Shown in pieces: positions 11,742 to 22,746 of a stretch of DNA of 64,000 bases. The notes beneath the pieces are model-generated. The model ran no database searches. It was not told where the DNA came from and worked only from the letters and a program-made list of their open reading frames with translations. The stretch is taken from contig JAHQRK010000002.1 of assembly GCA_019828595.1 (NCBI GenBank), forward strand, positions 868,001-932,000, given 5' to 3'. Positions within the stretch are counted from its first letter, which is position 1, and every line of letters starts with the position of its first letter. The DNA comes from Aphanomyces cochlioides. Taxonomy: Eukaryota > Oomycota > Saprolegniomycetes > Saprolegniales > Verrucalvaceae. The position numbers were made by a program, and so were the translations under genes.

Positions 11742-12093
11742 TTTCCTACTTTTCAGTTAGTTTTGAGAATTTCCCCAGTAATTATTCGAAAATGAGAGGA
11801 ATTGTCCTTAAATACCCCTCTGCCCCAGATATTTCTCCCCTGAAGCAAAAAGATGCTTTTAAAACTATCATTGAGGGTTCTTTAACTGTCTTTAATTGAC
11901 AATTACAATCATTCTTAATATAAACCCCCAGGATAATTCCCACTACTCCTTTTTTAGAAATATTATGTAAATTTACTGTTCTTTTAATAAGTTCTTTTAA
12001 TATGGATGACATGTTCATTCATTCTTTAATTGCATACATTCTATCAGTCCAATCTTTGATCTGATCTGTTCTTCAAGGCCCGCATCTTCCTTC
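11742..12093. other. AT-rich block without a gene
   Basis: About 350 bp, much richer in A and T than its neighbours, with short frames on both strands that show no recognisable features. It lies between two divergently oriented genes (10801-11716 minus and 12094 plus), so it should contain both promoters, but the composition change suggests an inserted remnant. Confidence 0.4.
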
Positions 12094-14117
12094 ATGACGC
12101 TCTTCGTCAATGGCTTGATTTGGCAATGGGCGCCAAGAAACGGCCCTCCTAGCGCCTCTCGTGACTTTGCAGGCTATGCAAATTGGTTTACAGTCGATGG
12201 CGATACCATCTGCGCAATTGGGCACGGTGAAGCGCCGTCAGAAGTTCGCGAAAAGCACGTAAACTCGATCGTCGACTTGGAAGGACAAATGGTCATTCCG
12301 GGTCTTCATGACTCGCATATTCATATCTACCACATGGGCGAAGTGGCGCACTATGTCGACTTGCGCGGAGCAGACTCGTTTGACGAATTGAAAGCGCGTG
12401 TGATCAAGCATGGTGAAAAATATCCTGAAGTTGACTGGATTGTTGGTTTTGGATGGGAACAAGACAAGCTCTCGTCGGATGCCAGGTGATTTCAAGGATT
12501 TGGGTGCCATGTTTACTTTTCCGTAGATATCCATCGCGTGAATTCTTGGACTCGATTCCAGTGCATCGTCCAATTTATCTCTGGCGCACCTGCTTCCACA
12601 TTGCAGTGGTCAATTCTGCTGCGTTGACCAAAGCAGGCTTGGAGATTACGCCAAACCCAAGCTGGGCTACCAACGTAGCTGGTGGCGTTGTCGATCTCGA
12701 TGCCCAAGGATTGCCTACTGGTATTCTGCGCGAATCGGTGCTGAGATTATCGCAGCTATGTTTCCTTACTACCATCGTATAGGCTGTCAACCTCGTTCAA
12801 AAGTACATCATTGAGAAATCTGACGGTAAGAACGCAGTATTAATGGCCATGCGTACAATAATGATTAGAAATCCGCTTGAAGTACTTGCGCATTGGACTT
12901 CAAACTTGTTTGGAGTTTGGCCTGACAGGTACTTCATGAAGTGGAGCTCACGTTTTCATAGCCTTGACTAGCTGTACACACCAACGACCCACACTGCCTT
13001 CCCTTGTATCATCACCTCCAAAAATCGAAAGAGCTTCCCCTGCGAGTATATATGACTCCTGACCAGCATGAGCTTGAAGACCCGACGGGGGCTCTTGGTC
13101 CTCCCGTCAATGACGGCTTGATCAAGGTTGACCGTGTGAAGTTGTTTGGCGACGGAAGTCTCGGCGCAGTACAATAGCTTTTGCCGTCACATGTGCTGAA
13201 GGAGCCTGTAGGAAACCGCTGCATTGCGTCAACCATACCGCAACTCAACCAACATTGGTGTGCTCATGGAAAACGATGATGCCATGCTTGCCAAAATTCA
13301 AGTCGCTCATCAAGCTGGTTATCGTGTCGAGATTCACGCCATCGGTATTCCATATCTCAGATGAGCACTCAATCTAGTTCTAGGCGACCGAGCCGCTGCC
13401 CAAGTGCTGGCTGCGATGGGAAGTGTGCCAAACATTGATCGACCACTCTTGACACATTGTCAAATTCTTGGGCCAGATCTCCTGGATGCCATGGCGTCAT
13501 TGAATGTCGTGGCTAATATCCAGCCTTCATTTGTTGTCACGGATGCAACGTTTGCTTCCAAGCGGTTGCCTGTTGAGCTCTTGCCTTATTCGTATTGCTG
13601 GTGAAGTAATTCTTTCGTTCATGTCATATTAACTCCAGAGGTGCAGGCATACGATGATCAAGGCAGGGATTGTGTGTGCTGGAGGCAGCGACGCCCCCAT
13701 TGAAACAAGTAATCCATTCCAAGGCATGTACGATGCAATCCATCGCAGCGCACCTTTGGATGACCCTCAAGAATGCCTCACATTCACCCAAGCTCTCCAA
13801 CTGTACACCCTCAATGGTACGATACTTCAAGTGCAAAGAACCCTTCCTCATGAGTTGTAGGGGCGTATGCCGCCAAGGAAGAAACCCGACTTGGTGAAAT
13901 TGCACCAGGCTTCCAGGCTGACTTTGTCGTTGTGAAGTACGACCTTTTGGCATCTCCTGACAAGTTGCTGGCCCCTGACGTCCTCAGTCGCGTTTTCGTG
14001 CAAGGGGTGCAGCGATTTGATGCGAAGAATGGACGTAATAGCCCTCTATCGGTTCAAGCCGCTGGACTCCCTGGCAAAAACGGCAAGATTCGTATCTGTC
14101 GTTGCTGCCGTGTTTGA
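12094..14117 (+). CDS. Amidohydrolase family 3 (YtcJ/LAF3-like) metal-dependent hydrolase
   Basis: Nine exons give an open frame of 561 residues: 12094-12485, 12527-12737, 12783-12825, 12869-12928, 12972-13168, 13212-13344, 13384-13600, 13641-13816 and 13861-14117. The metal-binding HxH is at residues 75 and 77 (PGLHDSHIHIY). Further family landmarks are GLTAVHTND, a Lys-containing VKLFGDGSLGA segment, EIHAIGDRA, and GGSDAPIETSNPF, whose Asp is the usual catalytic metal ligand. This is the order of amidohydrolase family 3 proteins such as YtcJ, which hydrolyse N-substituted amides; the substrate is not predictable. No signal peptide, so probably cytosolic. The last exon ends 95 bp from the 3' end of the CRN gene on the other strand, and a mutilated copy of exons 7-8 lies at 16878-17020. 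Confidence 0.9.
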
Positions 14118-14212
14118 AAACTTGCGTTGCTGTAACGAGCATGTTTGTAGCATTGTGTACGACAATGAAAAGCTAGAGTCATCGTGAAATGAAATGCTAT
14201 TCAAGTCGCAGA

Positions 14213-16451
14213 TTATTCTACTTCAGCTTTACGAACAACACCTTCCACGATTGCTGCCAAATCATCATCCACGCCAAAGAACGCTGCTCTTTGTTGCGGG
14301 GTCTCCAAATTCAACAAAATCGCTTCATCAATGTTTGGAAAGGATTTCTTGCATTCGTAGACAAAATGCGATTTTCCCTTGAACTTTGCCGAGATGTCCT
14401 CGCTATAACTGGTGCAGCATACGAATAAGATGCGAAGGTAGCCCACGCTGTCAATCCCGCTGAGCATTCGGTTGAAAATATCACACTGCTTGGAAAGATG
14501 GTCGTCAGTCACCGTTGTGTCATTCTTCACGGCCAGGCCACACACCACTTTCACTTCGTCATCTCGAAATGTTGCCTTGGTGACGAAGAGCCCACCTGAC
14601 CAAGCTGATTTCGAGAGTGTTTTCAAGCACACATCTCTTAACGAGGTGGTCATTTCCTGCAAGGTTGTCAAGCGCTCCAGGGACGCAGTCGGCGAATGAA
14701 GATCAAGGAAGATGTTTTCGTTGGAATCGATTGTCCGCATAGGTCGGGTGGACATGGAGAAAGCCACATCTTCACAGCTTCCAAAGATCGGCGTGTCGAA
14801 AAAATCTGGCATGGCAAGTCGTGGTTGACTCTTCGTGGAGAGCGCCTCCTGGAATCTCTTGATAAATATCCACTCGAGAGTGTTTGGATAATCGACAGAT
14901 CCTTCCAAACTATTCCCAATGCGTTGGATATATTCAGAAAATGGCAGCAGCCAACCCTCCATATAAGATTTCACCAGAGGCTGGATGTACACTTGAGCTG
15001 CTTGTGCAGTTCCTTCCCAGTAGACATAGAAGCGGTGGGCAATGAAATCACGAGGAACTCCTCGACCACCACTGTCGTCGACAATTTGCAACATATTGAT
15101 TGGGGACTGGGTATCTGCTGCATGCAATAGCCGCAATACTTGCTTTTGGTTTCGAACCAAGTCGTCGTAAAACTTGACCAAGTTCCAGTCTTCTAGTGGA
15201 AAAGCTTCCTTGTAGCCGAGTAAATCTTCCACTGACGAGCATTGTTTGAAAGCTTGGAGCAATGTTCGCGGGTGGCCGTTTGTTTGGTTGAATAGGCGTT
15301 CTGTGACGGTCAGTGCGGTTGTATCGTTCAGTCCAAGGCCAGCATATATCGACATGTCGTTGGACATCATCGTATTTATCAAAATGTCCTTGATTGCGTT
15401 CGGCCGAAGTAGATTCAGCTTCAGACGTTCAAACTTGAAGGTGGTGTACATGGCATACCCATTGTCGGGGCGACGCCCAACATAAGTCAGAAACGCGCCA
15501 CGACCAGCAAGCACAAAGAAGACTTTTGCCAACGACTGCCATGTTCCAACAACATTTGTGCAAAACGACACGAATTTGTCCCGCTGTTCCAAATCAGTCA
15601 AATCATCAGCAGAGAATGCAGTCCCAATTCCATCCAACACAATAAAGAGCGGCCCAACAGCTTCCGTAAGATTACGCAGAAATTTGTTGGTTGTTTTCGG
15701 CGGCTCGAACAAAATGTCGGGTTCTACTTGAAACATTGGCTTGAGCTCATTGATCAAAAACTTGATCAAGACAGCTTCAAACGAGTCTCCTCGCAGAGCC
15801 CCTTTGGGAAACGTAATAAAGATCGAATGGCAGTCACAGAGTGTCTTTTGGAAGGGAGTTCTTTTACTTGCTTTGGGCCACGTCTCTCTTGACTTTTGAT
15901 TGAAATGGCGACCAAACGCCGATTTTCCAAGACCGCACACATGGTCAACCAGAGGAATCACCCAATCGTACCCGGCGCCGCCAACGGCTCGATAGTATTT
16001 ACTTTCACAAATCGTCTGCAATTGTTTCACGGCATCCTCACGATTCACAAAGTACATCCTTCCCTTTTGGAGTGAATAGACGATGGGTTCTTCATCGCGC
16101 CACTGATAGACCGTTGTGCGTTGTTTCTTGTCCGATCGGAGGTTTGTTTTCCCCAACAAAGTAAGCACCAATGGTTTTAACTGCATTCAGTTTCTCTTCT
16201 TGGATGAGCTCCTTGATTAGGTCGCCAATTTGTCCATTCTCCTTCAGCGCTTTGATTTCATTTGATTTCGATCCCAGCCACAAACCATCCTTCAACGCCA
16301 AATAAAACTGTAAATCACTCGCGTCGCAGGTAATGAAATCTTTATGTGTTTCCTTGACCTTGTTCTTGAGATTCCCCACTCTCTCATTCTCAGCAACGTC
16401 AACAATGAATGGTCTTCCTTCACCAACAACCACACACCCCAAGGTCACCAT
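14213..16451 (-). CDS. Crinkler (CRN)-family protein with P-loop NTPase-like body
   Basis: The 5' frame (start 16451) begins with a CRN-type N-terminal domain: MVTLGCVVVGEGRPF, then LQFYLALK at residues 47-54, which corresponds to the degenerate LxLFLAK region of these oomycete effectors. A second frame, open to 14213, carries the long C-terminal part with a P-loop-like GLGKSAFG, a Walker-B-like strand PLFIVLDG, and a C-terminal region like the nuclease/ATPase-type tails of CRNs. The two frames overlap between 16092 and 16186, so either a short intron (one candidate starts GTTGGG and ends CTATCAG, about 55 bp) or a frameshift joins them. CRNs are modular proteins, many delivered to host cells and acting in nuclei; the NTPase body is also found in non-effector members. 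No classical signal peptide is visible. I do not assign toxicity or activity. Confidence 0.75.
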
Positions 16452-16511
16452 TTTGGAAATGCCGATATGTCTATCACAATAGAACTCACAATTCTGGAAT
16501 AGAACTTACCG

Positions 16512-16783
16512 TTGGCTGACAACGATCTTTCAAACGAGTGTGATGTTTTCTGCCGAATGTTCAACGGGATTGACAGCGCGAACTATATACCTTCGCATCG
16601 CGTTCATGTGCTGCACCAGTTATAGCATGGACATCTCAACGGAAAATCGTAATTTGTCTACCGATGCAAGAAATCCTTTCCAAACATTGATGAAGCCATT
16701 CTTTCGAGTTTGAGCAGCGTTCTCTGGCGTTCATGGTGGTTTGTCAGCATCGTTGGAAGGTGTTTTTCGTAGAGCTGAAGTAA
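16512..16783 (+). pseudogene. Inverted, truncated copy of the CRN 3' end
   Basis: This stretch on the plus strand matches the last ~290 bp of the CRN coding region (about 14219-14512, minus strand) with substitutions and small deletions. It includes the words encoding YRCKKSFPNIDEAIL, where the gene has YECKKSFPNIDEAIL, and the final GGTGTT...GCTGAAGTA. It lacks everything upstream and is out of frame in places, so it is a dead fragment. It is in the opposite orientation to the parent gene and sits just upstream of its start. Confidence 0.8.
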
Positions 16784-16877
16784 GAGTTGGCATCAAGTGG
16801 CAAAACTTTCTTCCCTGAAGTCAATCTTGAGTTTCTAAAACTCTCAATCGTGGTAGATATGAATCTACCAAAAACAC

Positions 16878-17020
16878 ATGCAACGTTTGCTTCCAAGCGG
16901 TTGCCTGTTGACCTCTCACCTTACTCGTATTGCTGATGAAGTGATTCCTTCTTTCATGTAATATCTACACGAGCGGCGAGTAATCCATTGCAAGACATGT
17001 ACGATGCAGTCAATCACGAC
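16878..17020 (+). pseudogene. Truncated copy of amidohydrolase exons 7-8
   Basis: Matches about 13544-13754 of the amidohydrolase with an internal deletion of roughly 60 bp. It retains intron sequence, and the former splice donor TG|GTGAAG reads TGATGAAG here. Retention of intron sequence shows a DNA-level duplication rather than a reverse-transcribed copy. It is non-functional. Confidence 0.8.
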
Positions 17021-17789
17021 ATAACCTCGTCTGGTTACGTCGGTGGAGGCCTATACTACATCCACATCACGAAGGAATAACGAAGCTTCACGATGTTCCA
17101 CAACAATCCTTGACTGCAAGGGATCCAACACCCAAGCCGACGCGACAGAGACACAGATTCACTCCCAACTGCATAGCTCACCCAACTGCCACACTCAGGA
17201 CATCTTGCGTGACAGTACCTCTATCTATTGCCGTCATATTATCTCATCCTTGCGCTTCGAATTACCAACCCTCAAAATATCACTTTTGCACCTAAATATA
17301 TTAAAAACACCCCCTTTTGTATCACTTTTGTATCTGAAATGTAATATTTCATAATTTATATGGGCATTTAATATGAGCAAATTGCGTTAAGTGCTTAGAC
17401 GAGACCAACGCATGGAATACTTGCGAAACATTTTGAGCACATGCTGATGCAATATGTGTACCGCTTCAGATGATTCCTGGAAGAAACAGGCTCTGGAAGG
17501 ACAAGGTCGACACCGCAGGGCCTCGACGTTGGCTTTGAATGCTCGCTGTCTCCTTGAGATTCCAACATAGGCGTCGATAATGTATTGTGCCCGCCGCCTG
17601 AAGAGGACAACGCATTGTTGCATTGTATAGGCATTCTATACGGACCCGCGGTGGAAAATAATGAAGCGCCTATGGGTTGAATCTTCACCCCATCTGGTGA
17701 CACTCGGTTCGATTACACACTTGACCATCTCAAGTTTGGCCCAGGGTTTACCCGAGGTGCCATTGTCCAAGTCGTCGCATCCACCCAAG
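17021..17789. other. Intergenic, upstream of RNase T2
   Basis: No gene recognised. 17270-17400 is AT-rich. An upstream ATG at 17661 is in frame with the RNase gene but would put 43 non-signal residues before the signal peptide, so I treat this region as leader and promoter. Confidence 0.45.
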
Positions 17790-18716
17790 ATGGCATTCAA
17801 ACTCTTGGCCTTGTCTGCTGCCGTTGCCTCCGTCTCTGCCATCGACTACCTCGGCGGATGGAAAGCCGGCCACGAACAATGCGTTGACATCTGCGTCAAC
17901 TCGAACCCCAAGCCTGGATGCTTCAACTCGTCTGACACGAGCTGCACCACCAAGAAGCAACGCCCTGGTGACTACGACTACCTCTTGCTCGACCAAATCT
18001 TTGCTCCTCAATTCTGCCGCGACTTGCTCAACGGCAACGACTCGACCATCACGCACCAGAACGTGAACCCATACCCAGTTGGCATCCAATGCGACGTCTC
18101 CCGCACGCCAACCGGCTTGTACGTCCATGGTCTCTGGCCTAACTACTTCAACGGCTACCCTGGCTGCTGCAACGTCTCGGAAACGACCACCAACAAGCCT
18201 TTCAACGCCCAAACCTTCCAAACCAAGTACCCTGCTTTGTTTGATGAAATGGACAAGTTGTGGCGCGACCCTGCCGTCAACTCGTCGGCTGAAGGTCTCT
18301 GCCATGCCTACAACCACGAATTCCAAAAGCACGGCGTGTGCTACCGCGCTTTCGGCGACGACTGGGACAAGGCCGCCAAGAACTACTTTGAAAGCACCAT
18401 CGACGTCGTCAAGCGTTTGTCCAACCAAACTGCTCAATTCGCCAAGTGGGCTGCCGACAACGCCACTGCCAACTTGACCCAAATCATGGCTTTGTACTCC
18501 AAGAACGTCGCTGTCTTGTGCTCCAAGTACGACAAGGAAAAGAAGAACCGCTTCCTTGCTGTCCGCACGTGCTGGGAAAAGCCTGCCAACGACCAAAACG
18601 ACGGCGTCGTTCCAGGTGTCCAAAGGGACTGCGCTTCCACCACTGGCGCTGATGCTTGCGATCCATCCCAACCCATCACGTTTGATGCGTATGTTCCTCC
18701 TCGCTCGTCTTGCTAA
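17790..18716 (+). CDS. Secreted ribonuclease T2
   Basis: Intronless frame of 308 residues. The N-terminus MAFKLLALSAAVASVSA is a typical signal peptide with cleavage expected before IDY; this decides the start over the in-frame ATG at 17661. Both active-site segments of the RNase T2 family are present: CAS I, YVHGLWPNY with His113, and CAS II, HEFQKHGVC with His176, Glu177, Lys180 and His181. There are many cysteines for disulfides and several N-glycosylation sequons (NSS, NDS, NVS, NQT, NAT). The enzyme should cleave single-stranded RNA through a 2',3'-cyclic phosphate, outside the cell or in an acidic vacuole. Length is slightly above the usual core. Codon use is GC-rich at third positions, suggesting high expression. 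Confidence 0.95.
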   Translation: MAFKLLALSAAVASVSAIDYLGGWKAGHEQCVDICVNSNPKPGCFNSSDTSCTTKKQRPGDYDYLLLDQIFAPQFCRDLLNGNDSTITHQNVNPYPVGIQCDVSRTPTGLYVHGLWPNYFNGYPGCCNVSETTTNKPFNAQTFQTKYPALFDEMDKLWRDPAVNSSAEGLCHAYNHEFQKHGVCYRAFGDDWDKAAKNYFESTIDVVKRLSNQTAQFAKWAADNATANLTQIMALYSKNVAVLCSKYDKEKKNRFLAVRTCWEKPANDQNDGVVPGVQRDCASTTGADACDPSQPITFDAYVPPRSSC

Positions 18717-19002
18717 ACCAACCGGCAACGATCGAACTCGAGCCTAGCTCTTTTGTCCTAACTTGTAATTCAGCTTTTCTTGCTCATTCATCGTCTGTTG
18801 GTCGTATACAATTGAACAGCTCTGGAGCTCATCTTGGACCGCTCTAACACAGTGCATGGGTGCTGTCTACAATGATAGAGCAGTGCAAGACAGCCGCAGA
18901 TGTGCTGAAGGCGACGCTGTTGTCCTTGATGTCATTCAGTTGCCCAATCAATGGCACAATTCAACACACGTGTCAAGATTGGCTATATTTCAACCAATAT
19001 AA

Positions 19003-19582
19003 ATGCCATTGTCCATTAGAATGGCTGGCGTGAACGGAATCCGAGCGGTCGGCCGCCTTGTTGCCCGCCGTCTAGCTAGCGCACGACCCCAAGTGCGTGC
19101 TTTCCAAGCTCTCGCCACACCTCGAGCTGGTGAATGGCCACGTTCCAAGTCTTTCCAGCGCATGTTGTTCAGTACAGAAGGCACCAATGAAGTTGTCCCG
19201 GCGTTGAGCGAATCGGAATTCACGCGCTACAGTGATGCGACGTTGAATGCCATCTTGGAATTGATGGATGGCATTGAAGCCATTCTGCCTGATGCAGACA
19301 TTACGCTTTCGGTAAGTTAGCTTTTCCATGCGTCGGTTCTTGACATGATTGCAGCAAGGTGTTTTGACAATCAACTTGGGCGAAGATGGCACATGGGTGC
19401 TCAACAAGCAAGGCCCAAACAGACAAATCTGGTGGTCGTCGCCGATCAGTGGCCCAAAGCGCTTCGAATACGATATTCAATCGGGCAAGTGGCTCAACAC
19501 ACGAGACTCGTCCATCGAGCTTGTCGAATTGCTCTCACTTGAAATCGAAGAGCTTACTGGCATCATTGTCGTCACTGAGTAA
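19003..19582 (+). CDS. Frataxin, mitochondrial iron-sulfur cluster assembly factor
   Basis: Two exons, 19003-19311 and 19355-19582, with a 43-bp intron, give 178 residues, or 172 from the in-frame ATG at 19021. The N-terminal ~60 residues are rich in Arg, Ala and Ser with no acidic residues early on, a good mitochondrial presequence. The frataxin fold follows: an acidic first helix (SESEFTRYSDATLNAILE), the strand VLTINLGEDGTWVLNKQ, then QIWWSSPISGPKRFEYD, the conserved central signature. Frataxin activates the cysteine desulfurase complex during Fe-S cluster synthesis. The gene is complete; about 270 bp downstream the transposon nest begins. Confidence 0.93.
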
Positions 19583-19936
19583 GGAACATCTTTGCCAAAT
19601 CCTTTTTGTCTTTTTATTTTCAAAGTCGATCTCAACCAAGGCAGTCTCTCAACCTTGCAAACATCCCAAAGGCTACGAAGTCTTCACAGTCAGCATCGTG
19701 CATTGCATATTCATTCCATGCAACTACCATATGGTGCACATCAGCTGTAGACTGCATTCTGGCCAATTTGATCTCACATGGTTTTATTATATTACGTAGA
19801 CTGTAATAAGTTAGACCTACGGATTTTTGCGTTTAACCTAATCATTACTAAGGGGGGTCTGGATGCCACCAAAAAAGGCATAAATATGCCAAAAAAATGC
19901 CATAATTCGAAATATGCCATAATTTTCAATTTTGAC

Positions 19937-20306
19937 TGTCTGGATGCCACCTTCTCAAAGATTTTTTGTCACAATTTTCTGGAGTTTTGGCCAAATTATG
20001 CCATAAAAAAATGGACCAAATTGGTCTATTTTATTTATGACATATTTTCGTCATGAACGCACTGATCGAGTCAAGCTTGAGATTCAGCTTGTCACCTCCA
20101 CAAAAATACACGCACACACTATATATTATCACTGTTGCATGTTCTAATACTCTGAGAAGCGACAGTGATCTAGCCTTGCTCATCTCTGACTCATTTCAAA
20201 GTTTCCGGTCGGAAGAGACTGACACAGTAGTACACTGTATGACAACAATCGCCTGTACCGGTTATGTTGAAGTTTCTTGTGGGCCTCAAGTTGTGGCATC
20301 CAGACA
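19937..20306. repeat. Internal 14-bp inverted repeat pair
   Basis: TGTCTGGATGCCAC at 19937-19950 is repeated exactly, inverted, at 20293-20306. It is a variant of the outer element's terminal repeat. It may mark a third, smaller relative nested here, or subterminal repeats used for transposase binding. No target duplication was seen at these inner positions. Confidence 0.6.
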
Positions 20307-20560
20307 AATAACAAATTCTCCAACTATTCCATTTTAAGGGCCCGTCTGGATATCCACAATATTGGGTTTTATCATGATATATCTCAATATTTTTTGGAAA
20401 GCTCGTTTGCACTGTCTGGAAGAGTTTTATAGCAGAGAAATTATTCCGATAAATTATCAGATTTCTCGTGAAATTTGGTAAAATAAATATTCAACGTGAG
20501 TGTTGAATATTTTGACGTAAAACGCTTCAGAAATTCATTTTCAAAGATCATCACCGCACA

Positions 20561-21787
20561 ATGAGAAAGTACTTGATGATGGCCTTTATTCGACGATGGC
20601 ACCTGCGCCGCCGTCGTACCAGAGAGCTCTTTATCATGTATTCCGTATACCACATCGTCGCCTTTGTCAACAAGACACCGAAGCACATATCCATTCTCAG
20701 CGGATCTCTTTGGGTGAATGAAGTTTTACAAGGGAATGATGCGAATGCGCTTGAAATGTTTCGAATGACCAAATCCACGTTTCAACACCTTCTCAGCGAC
20801 TTGGTCAAGTATGGTGGCCTTGAGAGAACTCGACACGTTTCCCTGGAAGAGCAATTGGCGATGTTCCTATATTTTCTTGGCCATAGAGCATCAAACAGAT
20901 CCTTGCAATCACGCTTTCAAAGATCTGGAGAGACTGTTACGAGACACTTGCGTTCGGTCTTGGAGGCGATGAGAAAGTTGTGCCCAATATACATCAAGAT
21001 ACCATCACCAAATGAACCAGTGCACTCGAAAATCCGACACAGCCCCAAGTATTTCCCATTTTTTGAGAATTGTCGGATGGCAATTGATGGTACACACCTC
21101 CCTGTGTCTGTTCCACAAGACCTTGCACCACGATTTCAAAGCCGAAAAGGTGTTACTATGAACGTGTTAGCCGCCTGCGACTTTGATATTATGTTTACGT
21201 ACGTTTTGGCCGGTTGGGAAGGAACCGCCGGCAATGGCAAAGTCTATGAGGATGCTTTGAAAAATGGATTGACCCTGACGCCCAACAAATTTGATATCCT
21301 TGATGCCGGTTTTGGACTTTCCAAAGCTGCTCTGACTCCTTATCGTGGTGTCAGGTATCACTTGAAGGAATTTGCGCGAGGTGCACAACGTCCTCGCAAC
21401 AAAGAGGAGGTATTCAATATACGTCATTCTCAGCTTCGGAACGTTATCGAGCGAGCATTTGGCACACTGAAGAAGCGGTTTCCTGTACTAGTGCACCCTG
21501 TGGATTACGATTACGAGTTCCAAGTACACTTGGTGATGGTTTTGTGCATGCTCCACAATTTTATTCGAATGCACGGAGGTAGAGATTCTGTTGAAACTGA
21601 AGCCATCAAAGAACTCAGCAACCAAATCCAGCAACCAATATCAGATGACAATGCAACCTCTTTGAGTACTGAAGCCGAGAACGATGAAGCGAAATCATGG
21701 AGAGACGATATAGCAGTGGCAATGTGGTCTCAATATCAAGATACACTACGTCGACGCCGTAGACGAAATAGACGACGCATAAATTAA
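20561..21787 (+). CDS. Harbinger-type DDE transposase
   Basis: Uninterrupted frame of 408 residues. The central part shows the nuclease landmarks of DDE_Tnp_4/Harbinger proteins: MAIDGTHLPV (first Asp), DILDAGFGLS (second Asp), and LRNVIERAFGTLKKRFPVL (catalytic Glu region), then LHNFIRMHG near the C-terminus. The family cuts and pastes the element at TWA targets and works with a Myb-like partner to bind the ends. The N-terminal ~30 residues are Arg-rich. All three catalytic positions are present, so it may be functional even though its partner gene carries a stop. Confidence 0.92.
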   Translation: MRKYLMMAFIRRWHLRRRRTRELFIMYSVYHIVAFVNKTPKHISILSGSLWVNEVLQGNDANALEMFRMTKSTFQHLLSDLVKYGGLERTRHVSLEEQLAMFLYFLGHRASNRSLQSRFQRSGETVTRHLRSVLEAMRKLCPIYIKIPSPNEPVHSKIRHSPKYFPFFENCRMAIDGTHLPVSVPQDLAPRFQSRKGVTMNVLAACDFDIMFTYVLAGWEGTAGNGKVYEDALKNGLTLTPNKFDILDAGFGLSKAALTPYRGVRYHLKEFARGAQRPRNKEEVFNIRHSQLRNVIERAFGTLKKRFPVLVHPVDYDYEFQVHLVMVLCMLHNFIRMHGGRDSVETEAIKELSNQIQQPISDDNATSLSTEAENDEAKSWRDDIAVAMWSQYQDTLRRRRRRNRRRIN

Positions 21788-21807
21788 AAAGAGAATTGCA
21801 TTGAGTA

Positions 21808-22746
21808 CTAACTGCTTTCGCTTTGCTTCAGTGCAATTTGGCGTCGCAACCAGATTTCTTTTGAGCCACCTTTCATCCGGAGAAATTGAGCGGCTTTTGA
21901 TTTGTTTTCCATGACTTCGTAAGCAAAAGCCAATTCACTATCAAGCAAAACATCACCAAATTCGTCTTGAAGTGCGTCTATAGCCAAGACTTCCACCGAT
22001 TGTTTTGATGCATCGTTGGCGCTTGTTTGTTGAAACGTATCATGCAAAAAATTCAATTCTTCACTTCCTGCTGCCCGCAATTCTTGCATTTCGTCGACCA
22101 GGACAGATGCTAAAGATTTGCGGCTTCGCTTCGACGAACGCCCATCGGATGGAACCGAGGAACGCTTTGTCGTCTGGTCACTTGATTCAGTTGCGGTTCT
22201 TATCAACTCCTCTTGATGATCAGAGCTATGTGTAGACTCTGCTTCTCAATCTTCGGAAGCATGACGTTGCCATAAAAATTCTTGATCGGTTGACGCAGAA
22301 GAAAATTCACCTGTTGCTAGAGTCCCATCAAATAGCTGTTGGCAGTATGGGTATTGAGCAAACGTCTTAGTCTGCCAGAGAGCCCACTTCTTTGGTTTGT
22401 CTTGTAAAAAGTGCGACCATGAACTCTCCAAACAAACGAATCGGCATGTTGTTGCTTCAAATCCAACTTCAGACGTCTTTATAATTTGTGAGACTTGGGA
22501 GTATTGTTTTTTGAGCTCTTGGCAGCGTGACTTGACTTGGTCCCGTGTATAATGGATTTTGTGGTTACTGTTAAGTTTGGCGGTTGCCGCTTGCCATGCC
22601 TCGCGCTTGAAGCCACTGTTGGCACGTTTTCCAAGAACATGTACTTGGTGAATCATCTCCTTCAACCACGTGATGTCTTTGTCATCGGTCCAGCTAGCCC
22701 GGCTGTCATCCATTTTGCTCCTCTTCTCTTCTTCTTTCGCGCGCAA
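21808..22746 (-). pseudogene. Harbinger Myb/SANT-like partner protein with one in-frame stop
   Basis: The frame starts near 22746 (an internal Met, MDDSRASWTDDKD, at about 22713 is the likely start). Its N-terminal ~90 residues form a Myb/SANT-like domain (SWTDDKDITWLKEMI ... SRCQELKKQYSQV). A single TGA at 22246-22248 interrupts the frame, which then continues in the same register to 21808 with an acidic and basic tail ending in a RRQIALKQ helix. One nonsense change accounts for the whole break. The product would target transposase to the element ends. Confidence 0.8.

Noticed and set aside
17748..18728. 326-codon open frame antisense to RNase T2
   Set aside because: Shadow of a GC3-rich gene; low-complexity Val/Arg composition and no domain, while the plus strand has a complete RNase T2.
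19583..19851. Possible 5' LTR of the copia element left of the Harbinger nest
   Set aside because: Compared with the 3' LTR start at 28237; no convincing similarity.
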